DNA of 64,000 nucleotides. Source: Frigidibacter sp037095735 (GTDB lineage Bacteria; Pseudomonadota; Alphaproteobacteria; Rhodobacterales; Rhodobacteraceae). Every line of letters starts with the position of its first letter. Within the stretch, counting starts at the first letter, position 1. Below the pieces are notes generated by a model. The model was given only the letters and a program-made list of their open reading frames with translations. It did not search any database and was not told the DNA's origin. Position numbers and translations under genes: made by a program. Shown in pieces: positions 30,382 through 39,141 of this stretch. The stretch covers positions 1 through 64,000 of the forward strand of contig NZ_JBAWKD010000001.1 in NCBI RefSeq assembly GCF_037095735.1, in the 5' to 3' direction.

Positions 30382-31209
30382 TCAGCGCTTTTCCGAGACC
30401 GAGAATGCCGTCCCCCAGGGATCGACCAGCGTCGCGCCGACGAGGCGACGGGCCTCTGCAGGCTCGGCCAGCAGCGCGACCTCGGCCAGACCGGTCAGGC
30501 CTGCCTGCCGGCTGCCCGCGCCGCGGGTCTGCCAGATGTTGGTCGCGAGGTGGTGGTGATAGCCGCCCCAGCCCCAGAAATTCGCGCCAGGATAGCGGGT
30601 AGTGAGGTCAAGACCCAGGGTCTTGCCGAAGAAGCCCTCGGTCTTCGCCAGGTCGCCGACCTTCAGATGGACATGGCCCACCACCAGTTCCTCGGGCGCA
30701 CCGGCCCAAGGGCCGCGGGCCTGCGCCAGCAGGTCCGGGATGTCCAGCGGCTCGGTCGCCATCGCGATCCCGTCGGGGCCATGCGGCCAGTCGGCACGGG
30801 GACGGTCGACATAGACCTCGATCCCGTTGCCCTCGGGGTCGGCCAGATAGATCGCCTCGCTGACGAGGTGGTCCGAGGCGCCCTGCACCGGGATCTGCCG
30901 TTCCGCGATGCGGTTCAGCCATTCGGCAAGGTCGCGGCGCGAGGGCATCAGGAAGGCGGTGTGGAACAGCCCCGCCTCGCCACGCGGCGCGATGCGGGCG
31001 GCGCCGTCGCGGCGCAACTCGACCAGCGTACGGCCGCCGGCACCAAGCCGCGCGGTGGCGCCGTCAGAGGCGAGCGGGTCGAGGCCGATCACGTCGCGGT
31101 AATAGGCGGCGACGGCGTCGAGATCGCGCACGGTCAGCACGACATGGCCGACCTCGACGGGGGCGGTGGAGGTGTTCAGCGGGTGCGCGGCGGCAAGGGT
31201 TGCGGTCAT
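30382..31209 (-). CDS. VOC-family extradiol dioxygenase-like protein
   Basis: A 275-residue protein with two vicinal-oxygen-chelate repeats. The first carries VGHVVLTVRDLDAVAAYYRDVIGLDPL near 25 and the YLADPEGNGIEVYVDRP metal-site Glu near 130. The second carries VVGHVHLKVGDLAKTEGFFGKTLGLD near 185 and GYHHHLATNIW. This two-repeat architecture resembles the CatE/catechol-2,3-dioxygenase-like group; glyoxalase-type or unassigned functions are also possible because the second repeat's final Glu ligand is not clear. It is convergent with the MarR gene (stops three bases apart) and 105 bp downstream of a LysR gene on the same strand. Confidence 0.85.
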   Translation of the reverse strand: MTATLAAAHPLNTSTAPVEVGHVVLTVRDLDAVAAYYRDVIGLDPLASDGATARLGAGGRTLVELRRDGAARIAPRGEAGLFHTAFLMPSRRDLAEWLNRIAERQIPVQGASDHLVSEAIYLADPEGNGIEVYVDRPRADWPHGPDGIAMATEPLDIPDLLAQARGPWAGAPEELVVGHVHLKVGDLAKTEGFFGKTLGLDLTTRYPGANFWGWGGYHHHLATNIWQTRGAGSRQAGLTGLAEVALLAEPAEARRLVGATLVDPWGTAFSVSEKR

Positions 31210-31314
31210 GGGAGCGGGTCCGGGGTTCAAGCTTCGTTGTCCCCAAGATGACGGTTCGGTCCCCGTCGCATAACCCCTACATTTGCCGGAACACCTCTTC
31301 CGATCCGGAAGGGA

Positions 31315-32235
31315 TCAGGGCGCCTGCATCCGCCAATCGGGCGGCGGCGTCCGGAAGGCCTCGACCAGATGGTCGATCAGGCGGCGCAGGCGTGCCGGCA
31401 GATGGCGGCCGGCGGGATAAAGGGCATGCAGCAGGATCGGCTCGACATCCCAGTCGGCCAGCAGCGGCACCAGCGCCCCGGATTGCACCAGCGGGCCGAG
31501 CACGAAATCGGGCCCGCGCGCCAGGCCCGCGCCGCGCAGCGCCGCCTGCGCCACCGCCTCGGCCGAGGAGAACTGCAGCCGCCCGCTGACCGGCACCCCG
31601 GCCTCGCGCCCGGTCGCGGGATCGCGGAACACCCAGGCGCCGGGATTGGCGAAGTTTCCGTCAAGGATGCAATCATGCTGGATCAGATCCGCTGGCGTCT
31701 CGGGCCGCCCGCGGGCCGCCAGATAGGCCGGCGCCCCCACGACGCCGACCCGGACCGGGCACAGCCGTCGCGCGATCAGGCCCGAATCCCGCGGCGCGCC
31801 GATGCGCACCGCCAGATCGAACCCCTCGTCGACCAGCGCCGCGAGCCGGTCCGAGAAATCGACCTGCAGGCGGATCGCCGGGAAGCGGGCCGAGAACTCG
31901 GTCAGCACCGGCGCCAGCACCGCGGTGCCAAAGCTGATCGGCACGGTCAGGCGCAAAAGCCCGCCGGGCTCGGCCGCGGCGTCGCGGATCTCGTGGTCGA
32001 TCGCCTCGATCTCTTCGAGGACGCGACGCATCCGCTCGAAATACTCCTGCCCCGCCAGCGTCGGCGACAGTGCGCGGGTCGAGCGGGTGATGAGCTGCAC
32101 GCCCAGATCCTCTTCCAGCCGCGCCACAAGCTTCGAGGCCTGACCAGAGCTGACGCCGAGCCGGCGCGCGGCGGCCGAGAAGCTGCCAAGCTCCATCACC
32201 GTCACGAACATCCGGTCCGAGGCGAGCCGGTCCAT
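31315..32235 (-). CDS. LysR-family transcriptional regulator
   Basis: A 306-residue LysR protein: N-terminal helix-turn-helix (FVTVMELGSFSAAARRLGVSSGQASKLVARLEEDLGVQLITRSTRALSPT) followed by an effector domain (LRLTVPISFGTAVLAPVLTEF, DLAVRIGAPRDSGLIARRL). It belongs to the DsdC/CrgA-like subgroup judging by the RSTRALSPT and D-AVRIG motifs. The ATG at 32235 lies five bases after the stop of the transglutaminase gene, so it may be co-transcribed with that gene. It could regulate the VOC gene downstream (inference). Confidence 0.92.
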   Translation of the reverse strand: MDRLASDRMFVTVMELGSFSAAARRLGVSSGQASKLVARLEEDLGVQLITRSTRALSPTLAGQEYFERMRRVLEEIEAIDHEIRDAAAEPGGLLRLTVPISFGTAVLAPVLTEFSARFPAIRLQVDFSDRLAALVDEGFDLAVRIGAPRDSGLIARRLCPVRVGVVGAPAYLAARGRPETPADLIQHDCILDGNFANPGAWVFRDPATGREAGVPVSGRLQFSSAEAVAQAALRGAGLARGPDFVLGPLVQSGALVPLLADWDVEPILLHALYPAGRHLPARLRRLIDHLVEAFRTPPPDWRMQAP

Positions 32236-32240
32236 CGCGC

Positions 32241-33119
32241 TCAGCCCAGCGGGATCACGTCGACGCCGTGGTGGCTGGCCTGCCGCCCGGCGGTGCGCAG
32301 CACGCCCTTCACCGGCGAGACGTCGTGATAGTCGCGCCCGACCGCCACAAGGATGTGGTCGCCGGCGACCAGCAGGTCGTTCGTCGGGTCGAATTCCACC
32401 CAGCCGAGGTCGGGCCCGCACCAGGCGCGGACCCAGGCATGCATCGCATCGGCGCCCGCCAGACGCTCCTGCCCCGGCGGCGGCAGGGTGCGCAGATAGC
32501 CCGAGACATAGGCCGCGGGGATGCCGACCCCTCGCAGGCAGGCGATCATGATGTGGCTGAAATCCTGACAGACGCCGTGGCGGGCGGTGAAGGCCTCCAT
32601 CGGGTCGGTATCGACCGTGGTGGCAGAGGCGTCGAAGCGCATGTCCTCGTAAAGCGCGCGGCCGATCGCCTCGACCGCCGCCAGCACCGTCATCTGCGGG
32701 GTGACGAGATCGCGGGCGAAGGCGGTCATCGTGGCGGTCGGGCGCACGCGCTCGGACGGGCCGAGGAAGTGGTGCGGCGCCTCGGGGCCGAGGTCGGGCC
32801 AGGCCCGGATCGCGGCGGCGAGGCCCGAGAGCGGCGGCGAGAGGTCAAGCTCGGGCGGGCGGGCAAGCCGTTCGACGCGGGCCTGCACCTTGAAGCGCGC
32901 CTCGCGCCCCGTGCCGCGCCAGGCGATCTCGGTCACCGCGTTGCCGAAGAAGTCGACCCGGTCGATGCGTTCATCCGACAGGGGCTGGGCGGTCAGCGTG
33001 CCCGCGATCAGCCGCTGCACGCCGGGGATCGAGGCCGGCAGCAGCCGCAGCACGGTCCGGCCCAGCGCCGAGGGCTGCTGGTAGGTGTAATCGATGCTGG
33101 CGGCGATGTCGTAGAGCAT
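32241..33119 (-). CDS. transglutaminase-like protease/transferase
   Basis: A 292-residue protein with an N-terminal transglutaminase-associated beta domain and a C-terminal transglutaminase core. The catalytic triad reads Cys184 (HGVCQDFSH), His227 (DAMHAWV) and Asp244 (VEFDPTND). Bacterial members of this group act as proteases or transferases on isopeptide-like bonds. It is 32 bp downstream of the ATP-grasp/alpha-E gene and belongs to the predicted amidoligase cluster. No signal peptide, so cytoplasmic. No Anbu-type proteasome-like peptidase, often found in such clusters, follows. Confidence 0.9.
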   Translation of the reverse strand: MLYDIAASIDYTYQQPSALGRTVLRLLPASIPGVQRLIAGTLTAQPLSDERIDRVDFFGNAVTEIAWRGTGREARFKVQARVERLARPPELDLSPPLSGLAAAIRAWPDLGPEAPHHFLGPSERVRPTATMTAFARDLVTPQMTVLAAVEAIGRALYEDMRFDASATTVDTDPMEAFTARHGVCQDFSHIMIACLRGVGIPAAYVSGYLRTLPPPGQERLAGADAMHAWVRAWCGPDLGWVEFDPTNDLLVAGDHILVAVGRDYHDVSPVKGVLRTAGRQASHHGVDVIPLG

Positions 33120-33151
33120 GGCCCCTCATACCCCGGCCGGGGGGGCGGACG

Positions 33152-35527
33152 CTACTGGAAGTAGGTCTCGGCGATCAGGCCCGAAAGATCGGCGGTGGCG
33201 CCGCGCAGCGCGCGCAGGCGTTCGGTCGTCATCTCGTCCGGGCCGAGCACGGCGATGCCGGTGTGCAGCTCGAGCAGCCGGCGCGGCAGCCGCGGCATCA
33301 GGCCCAGCGTTTCGGACCCCGGAAGCTCGGCCACCTGCGCCTTCATCTCGGAGAACTGGAACAGGACCGAACGCGGGTTGCGCGCATCGAGCGCCAGCAG
33401 GTCGATGACGGTCGAACGGCTGGTGGCCACGGTGTAGCGCCGCCGATGGGTCATCACGCTGTCGCCGACCTCGACCGCGAGGTCGAGCGCGCCTTCGGGC
33501 CCGCCGGGATCGGCGAAGGTCGACAGAAGCCAGGCCATCGAGTTGGCACGTTCCAGCGCCCGGCCGATGGTCAGGAAGCGCCAGCCGGTGAAGCGGTACA
33601 TGTTCTCGTGGACAAGGCCCGAAAAGCCGCCGATCTGGCGCAGGAAGCCCGACAGCTCGCGCACCGCGTCGTCGCCGGTCAGGTCGCGCCCGCGCATCCG
33701 CGCCGCGGCCTCGGCCAGATCGCCCAGCGCGAAATAGCCGTCGGTCGAGAAGCGGTCGCGCACCTTGTTGGCGCAGCCCCGGGCGGCGGCGACGCGTTCG
33801 GCCAGCCGGTCGGCGAAGGGTTGGCCGGGGTCGAAGCCCTGCCCCTTCAGATGCTCGGACAGGCGGCGCATCAGCGGGCGGTCGGTGCTGCCCGGCTCTG
33901 CGATGCGCAGGTGCCAGGCGCGCAGCAGGCGCACCGCGGTTTCCACCCGCTCGACATAGCGGCCAAGCCAATAGAGGTTGTCGGCCGCGCGCGACGGCAG
34001 CACGCCCATGCCCGAGCGCACGAAGACCTCGGGCTGCGGGATGTTGGTGTCGGGGGCGACGGGACGGTCCGAGACCACCCAGACATCGGCCACGGCGCCG
34101 CCGCGCTGCATGGCGATGGCCGAGGCCTCGCGGGTCTTGCCGATCCGGGCATAGCCGCCGGGCATCACCTGCCAGCCTTCGGGCGTGCGCACCGCGAAGG
34201 CGCGCAGCAGCATCGGCATCGGCGCCAGATGCCCGTCGACCCAGGCCGGGGTGGTCGAAAGCGTCACCGCCTCTTGCCCCACCAGTTCCGCGCCCTGTTC
34301 CTCGATCCAGGGCCGCGGCGCCTTGCGGGCGACCTCCTCGCTGGGATCGGTCTCGAACGGCAGGCGGTTGGTCAGGGCCCGGCCGACCAGCAGCCGGTCG
34401 GTGTTTTCCAGGACGAAGTCGCGCTCGGTCTTCTGGCCGCACCACCAGGTGGCGATGTTGGGCATCTTCAGCGGCTCGCCCATCAGCACCTCGCAGATGC
34501 GCGGCAGGAAGGCGAGGAAGGCGCGGCTTTCGATCAGGCCCGAGCCCAGCGCGTTGACGACCGAGACATGGCCCGCCCGCACCGCCCCCACGAGGCCCGG
34601 GGTGCCGATGCGCGAGGCGCCGTTGAGTTCCAGCGGGTCGGCGAAACGCGCGTCGAGCCGGCGCCAGAGCACGTCGATGGGTTTGAGCCCCGCGACGGTG
34701 CGCACCATCACCTGCCCGTCCTGCACCGCCAGATCCTCGCCTTCCAGAAGCAGGAAGCCGAGGTAGCGGGCGATGTAGGTGTGTTCGTAATAGGTGTCGT
34801 TCATCGGGCCGGGGGTCAGGATCCCTACCCGGGTGGCGTCGTTGCGGCGCAGGCCGTTCAGCGAATCGCGGAAAGCGCGGAAGAAGGCGGCCAGGCGTTC
34901 GACATTCGCGGTGGCGAAGAAGTCCGAGAAGACGCGGCCCGTCGCCATGCGGTTTTCCAGCGCGAAGCCCGCGCCCGAGGGCGCCTGCGTCCGGTCGCCC
35001 ATCACGAACCACGACCCGTCCGGCGAGCGGCCGATGTCGAAGGCGACGATGTTCAGGAAATGGCCACCGTGCGGGCGCACGCCCACCAGCGGGCGCAGCC
35101 ATTCGGGGTTCTGCGCCACAAGCTGCGGCGGCAGGTGGCCGTCGCTGACCAGCGAGGCCGGGCCGTAGAGGTCGGCAATGACCTTTTCCAGCAGCTCGGC
35201 GCGCTGGGCGAGCCCCGCGGCGATGCCGTTCCATTCCTTTTCGTGAACGATCACCGGCACATGGCTCAGCGGCCAGGCGCGCTCGGCACTGTCGGCCTCG
35301 GAATACAGCCGGTAGAAGACGCCCGCGTCGCGCAGGTACTGGTCGCCGCGGGCGAAGCGGCTGGCAACCACGTCCTTGGGCAGCCGCGCGAGATGCTGCA
35401 CGAAGGGCTTCCAGACCGGGCGGATCTGGCCCGCGCCGTCCAGCAGTTCGTCCGCCGCCCCCGGCAGCCGTTCATACCCTTCGAGAAGGGACAGGACGGG
35501 GTCCTTGTAGGGGGCGGCGCGTGTCAT
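33152..35527 (-). CDS. circularly permuted ATP-grasp type 2 protein fused to an alpha-E domain
   Basis: A 791-residue fusion. The N-terminal part to about 470 is the circularly permuted ATP-grasp domain (COG2308-like), with FNIVAFDIGRSPDGSWFVMGDRTQAPSG-type nucleotide-binding motifs near 165, RVGILTPGPMNDTYYEHTYIARYLGF, and GLKPIDVLWRRLDARFADPLEL. The C-terminal part from about 500 is the alpha-E helical domain (COG2307-like), starting VLPSRAADNLYWLGRYVERVETAVRLLR. The two halves are often separate adjacent genes; here they are fused. ATP-grasp enzymes form amide bonds, and the cluster is predicted to make or attach short peptides. Ten bases separate it from the DUF2126 gene. Confidence 0.88.
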   Translation of the reverse strand: MTRAAPYKDPVLSLLEGYERLPGAADELLDGAGQIRPVWKPFVQHLARLPKDVVASRFARGDQYLRDAGVFYRLYSEADSAERAWPLSHVPVIVHEKEWNGIAAGLAQRAELLEKVIADLYGPASLVSDGHLPPQLVAQNPEWLRPLVGVRPHGGHFLNIVAFDIGRSPDGSWFVMGDRTQAPSGAGFALENRMATGRVFSDFFATANVERLAAFFRAFRDSLNGLRRNDATRVGILTPGPMNDTYYEHTYIARYLGFLLLEGEDLAVQDGQVMVRTVAGLKPIDVLWRRLDARFADPLELNGASRIGTPGLVGAVRAGHVSVVNALGSGLIESRAFLAFLPRICEVLMGEPLKMPNIATWWCGQKTERDFVLENTDRLLVGRALTNRLPFETDPSEEVARKAPRPWIEEQGAELVGQEAVTLSTTPAWVDGHLAPMPMLLRAFAVRTPEGWQVMPGGYARIGKTREASAIAMQRGGAVADVWVVSDRPVAPDTNIPQPEVFVRSGMGVLPSRAADNLYWLGRYVERVETAVRLLRAWHLRIAEPGSTDRPLMRRLSEHLKGQGFDPGQPFADRLAERVAAARGCANKVRDRFSTDGYFALGDLAEAAARMRGRDLTGDDAVRELSGFLRQIGGFSGLVHENMYRFTGWRFLTIGRALERANSMAWLLSTFADPGGPEGALDLAVEVGDSVMTHRRRYTVATSRSTVIDLLALDARNPRSVLFQFSEMKAQVAELPGSETLGLMPRLPRRLLELHTGIAVLGPDEMTTERLRALRGATADLSGLIAETYFQ

Positions 35528-35537
35528 TCTGGTCCTG

Positions 35538-38500
35538 TCAGATCCCTGCCGGCCGGCGCAGGTCGAGCGTCATCGGGAACTCCGGATGCGCGCGTTCCTC
35601 CGCGGGCCAATATCCGCCGGGCGTATGACCGAAGGGTTCGAAACGCGCAAGCCTGCGGGCCTCGGCCTCGTTGCCATTGACCGGGAAGGTATCATAGCTG
35701 CGCCCGCCCGGATGCGCGACATGGTAGGTGCAGCCGCCCAGCGCATGCCCCGTCCAGCTGTCGAAGATGTCGAGCGTCAGCGGCGCGTGCACCGGCACCG
35801 TCGGCTGCATCGCCGCCGCCGGCTGCCAGGCCTTGAAGCGCACGCCCGCGACGGCGGTGCCGCTGGTCGCGGTCTTCTGCAGCGGCATCCGGCGCTGGTT
35901 CACCGTCACGATGTAGCGCGACGGGTCGGCGGCGGTCAGCTTGACCTGCATCCGCTCGGTCGAGCTGTCGGTGTAGCGCACCGTGCCGCCGATCGCGCCC
36001 GTTTCGCCCAGCACATGCCAGGGTTCGAGCGCCTGGCGCAGTTCCAGATGGACGCCCTCGTATTCCGCCTCGCCGCAGAAGGGGAAGCGGAACTCGGCCT
36101 GCGCCTTGAACCAGTCCGGGTCGAGGTCGAAGCCGTGGCGGCGCAGGTCGGCCAGCACGTCGAGGAAGTCTTCCCACAGGTAGTGCGGCAGCATGAAGCG
36201 GTCATAAAGCTGGTTGCCCCAGCGCGTCAGGCTGCCGCCCGCCGGATTGTCCCAGAACCGCGCGATCAGGGCGCGGATCAGCAGTTGCTGGGCAAGCGAC
36301 ATCCGCGCGTTCGGGGGCATCTCGAAGCCGCGGAACTCGACAAGGCCGAGGCGGCCGGTGGGGCCGTCCGGGGAATAGAGCTTGTCGATGCAGATTTCCG
36401 AGCGGTGGGTGTTGCCGGTGACATCGGTCAGGATGTTGCGCAGCAGCCGGTCGGTCAGCCAGGGCATCGGCGGCGCGCCCCAGCCCGGCGCCGGGATCTG
36501 CGACAGCGCGATTTCCAGCTCGTAGAGGCTGTCGTGGCGCGCCTCGTCGATGCGCGGGGCTTGGCTGGTCGGACCGATGAACAGGCCCGAGAACAGATAG
36601 CTGAGCGAGGGGTGCCGGTTCCAATGCAGGATCAGCGATTTCAGCAGATCCGGCCGGCGCAGGAAGGGCGAGTCGTTGGGCGTGACCCCGCCCACGACGA
36701 CATGGTTGCCGCCGCCCGTGCCGGTGTGCTTGCCGTCGATCATGAACTTGTCGGCGCCAAGGCGGCACTGACGCGCGTCCTCGTAGAGCGTCTCGGTCGT
36801 GTGGACGACCTGCTCCCAGTTATGCGCGGGGTGGATGTTGACCTCGATCACACCCGGATCGGGGGCGACGCGGATCACGTTCAGGCGCGGGTCCCAGGGT
36901 GGCGCATAGCCCTCGATATGCACCTTCAGGCCCATGCGCCGCGCCGCGGCCTCGGCCGCGCGCAGCAGGTCGAGGTAATCCTCCAGCCAGACGACCGGCG
37001 GCATGAAGATGCACAGGCACCCGTCGCGCGGCTCGACCGCGATGGCGGTGCGCACGAAGCCCTCGATCTCGGGCGCGCCCTGCGGCACGAAGCCCTGCGG
37101 CGCCGGGGGCGAGGGCACGAAGCTGGCCATCGGCTGGGTGCGCCGCTCGCCCTTCGCGCCCTCGACCGGCTCGTAGTCGGGCAGCGGCGGGCGTTCGATC
37201 GTGGGATCGGCCGGGTTGTGATAGGGATAGACCGCCGGCGAGAGCCAGGGCAGAGAGGTCAGCGGCAGGCGGTAGCCCACCGGGCTGTCGCCGGGCGCCA
37301 GGAACATGTGCCCGCGCCTGAGCCGCCAGCGCTCGGACCGCCAGCCCGGCCCGCCCGCGCGGCTTTGCCAGCGCTGGACCGGCAGCACGAAGCCCGCGGG
37401 CGCGGTCAGGCCGCGGTCGAAGACCTTGGCGATGCGGTGGCGTGCCTCGGGATCTTCCAGCTTGGAATTCTCGGGCGTCACGTTTTCGGGCAGCTGGGCT
37501 TCCTTGACCAGCCATTCGGCCGGGTCCTCGAAAGCCGGGATCACGTAATCCTCGGGCACGTCGAGCTCGAAGGCGATCTCGCGCATCAGCTCCTGCGCCT
37601 GCATCGGCGTCGCGCCGGTGTCGACGCCCTCATCCGCGATCAGCGAGGTGTCGCCCCAGACCGGCTGGCCATCCGCCCGCCAGTAGAGCGAGAAGGTCCA
37701 GCGCGGCAGGCTTTCGCCTGGGTACCACTTGCCCTGCCCGTAATGCAGGAAGCCGCCCGGGGCGAAGCTGTCCTTGACCCGCCGGATCAGCCGGTCGGCG
37801 AGGATGCGCTTCTGCGGTCCGACGGCGCCGGTGTTCCACTCGGCGCTTTCGAAATCGTCGATCGAGACGAAGGTGGGCTCGCCCCCCATCGTCAGCCGCA
37901 CGTCGCCGGCCTGCAGCCGTTCGTCGACCTTGCGGCCCAGCGCGTTCAGCGCCTCCCAGGCGTCATCCGAGAAGGGCTTGGTGATGCGCGGGTGTTCGGC
38001 GACGCGGTTCACCTTCATGTCGAAGGCGAATTCGGTCTCGGGCGTGCCATTGGCCGAGAAGCCGCCAGAGATCGGCGCGGCGTTGCGGTAATGCGGGGTC
38101 GCGGCCAGCGGGATGTGGCTTTCGCCGGTCAGCAGGCCCGAGGTGGGATCGAGCCCGATCCAGCCCGCGCCGGGCAGGTAGACCTCGCACCAGGCGTGCA
38201 GGTCGGTGAAGTCGACCTCGGTCCCCGAGGGGCCGTCGAGCGCCTTCAGGTCCGGCTTCAGCTGGATCAGGTAGCCCGAGACGAAGCGCGCGGCGAAGCC
38301 CAGGTGGCGCAGCGTGTTGACCAGGAGCCAACTGGAATCGCGGCACGAGGCCAGCGCCTTTTCCAGCGTTTCTTCCGGCGTCTGCACGCCCGGCTCCATC
38401 CGGATCACATAGCCGATCTCCTGCGAGATCCGGGCGTTCAGGCCGACGACGAAATCGACGGTGCGCATCCGGCGGCGCGGGATCGAGGCCAGCCATTTCT

Positions 38501-38882
38501 CGAACAGCGGCCCGCCCTCTTCGGGCTGGCGGTAGATCGACAGGTCGCGCACGAGGTCGGCCGGGTAGTCGAAGGGCCAGTTTTCCGCCGCCTCCTCGAC
38601 GAAGAAATCGAAGGGGTTGTAGACCGACATGTCGGCGACAAGATCGACCTCGATCTTCAGCTCGGTCACCGGTTCCGGGAAGACGAAGCGCGCCAGCCAG
38701 TTTCCGCAGGGGTCCTGCTGGTGGTTCACGAAATGCGGCTTCGGCCCGACGCGCAAGGAATGCGAGATCACCCGCGTGCGGCTGTGCGGCGCCGGTCGCA
38801 GCCGGATCACCTGCGGTCCGAGGATCACCGGCCGGTCGTATTTGTAATGCGTGAGGTGATAGATGCTCGCCTTGATCGACAT
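35538..38882 (-). CDS. transglutaminase-DUF2126 fusion protein
   Basis: A 1114-residue protein. The N-terminal 270 residues are a transglutaminase unit (N-terminal beta domain, then Cys180 in LASCRDSSW, His229 in DLHAWCEVY, and Asp245 in IGLDPTSG). The rest is a DUF2126 domain, which includes RLTMGGEPTFVSIDD, DGKHTGTGGGNHVVVGG near 740 and EFRGFEMPPNARM, and is related to glutamine synthetase/COOH-NH2 ligase folds. It is the first gene of the minus-strand cluster with the ATP-grasp/alpha-E and transglutaminase genes, divergent from the dpp-like operon. No known substrate. Confidence 0.9.
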   Translation of the reverse strand: MSIKASIYHLTHYKYDRPVILGPQVIRLRPAPHSRTRVISHSLRVGPKPHFVNHQQDPCGNWLARFVFPEPVTELKIEVDLVADMSVYNPFDFFVEEAAENWPFDYPADLVRDLSIYRQPEEGGPLFEKWLASIPRRRMRTVDFVVGLNARISQEIGYVIRMEPGVQTPEETLEKALASCRDSSWLLVNTLRHLGFAARFVSGYLIQLKPDLKALDGPSGTEVDFTDLHAWCEVYLPGAGWIGLDPTSGLLTGESHIPLAATPHYRNAAPISGGFSANGTPETEFAFDMKVNRVAEHPRITKPFSDDAWEALNALGRKVDERLQAGDVRLTMGGEPTFVSIDDFESAEWNTGAVGPQKRILADRLIRRVKDSFAPGGFLHYGQGKWYPGESLPRWTFSLYWRADGQPVWGDTSLIADEGVDTGATPMQAQELMREIAFELDVPEDYVIPAFEDPAEWLVKEAQLPENVTPENSKLEDPEARHRIAKVFDRGLTAPAGFVLPVQRWQSRAGGPGWRSERWRLRRGHMFLAPGDSPVGYRLPLTSLPWLSPAVYPYHNPADPTIERPPLPDYEPVEGAKGERRTQPMASFVPSPPAPQGFVPQGAPEIEGFVRTAIAVEPRDGCLCIFMPPVVWLEDYLDLLRAAEAAARRMGLKVHIEGYAPPWDPRLNVIRVAPDPGVIEVNIHPAHNWEQVVHTTETLYEDARQCRLGADKFMIDGKHTGTGGGNHVVVGGVTPNDSPFLRRPDLLKSLILHWNRHPSLSYLFSGLFIGPTSQAPRIDEARHDSLYELEIALSQIPAPGWGAPPMPWLTDRLLRNILTDVTGNTHRSEICIDKLYSPDGPTGRLGLVEFRGFEMPPNARMSLAQQLLIRALIARFWDNPAGGSLTRWGNQLYDRFMLPHYLWEDFLDVLADLRRHGFDLDPDWFKAQAEFRFPFCGEAEYEGVHLELRQALEPWHVLGETGAIGGTVRYTDSSTERMQVKLTAADPSRYIVTVNQRRMPLQKTATSGTAVAGVRFKAWQPAAAMQPTVPVHAPLTLDIFDSWTGHALGGCTYHVAHPGGRSYDTFPVNGNEAEARRLARFEPFGHTPGGYWPAEERAHPEFPMTLDLRRPAGI

Positions 38883-39037
38883 GTGTCCTGCCGTCCCGCC
38901 ATTCCCTGTAGGTCTTAACGGTTGCACGTTTTTCCCCCACCCATCCAGCCCGTTTCGCAGCCGCGGCGAAACCCGCGCGCCGCTGCCTTCGAAATCGGCA
39001 GTCCGCCGCGCCGGCCCGCTCTCCCCCGACGGCACCC

Positions 39038-39067
39038 TTGACAGAAATTTTGACCCGGCAGTTAAAT
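39038..39067 (+). promoter_or_regulatory. sigma-70-type promoter of the peptide ABC transporter operon
   Basis: TTGACA (39038-39043), an 18-base spacer, then TTAAAT (39062-39067), 75 bases before the start of the binding-protein gene, in a local AT-rich patch. A second TTGACC at 39050-39055 could act as an alternative -35. Confidence 0.65.
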
Positions 39068-39141
39068 CGTTCGCATGCCAACCGACGGCCGCCAAAGGAC
39101 CGCGGGCACGGGCGCGACTTCCAGCAGAGGGGATTTCCAAG

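Noticed and set aside
35586..38918. A 1110-codon frame antisense to the DUF2126 gene
   Set aside because: Arg/Asp/Ala-rich translation without domains; the minus-strand frame has clear catalytic motifs and overlapping start contexts.
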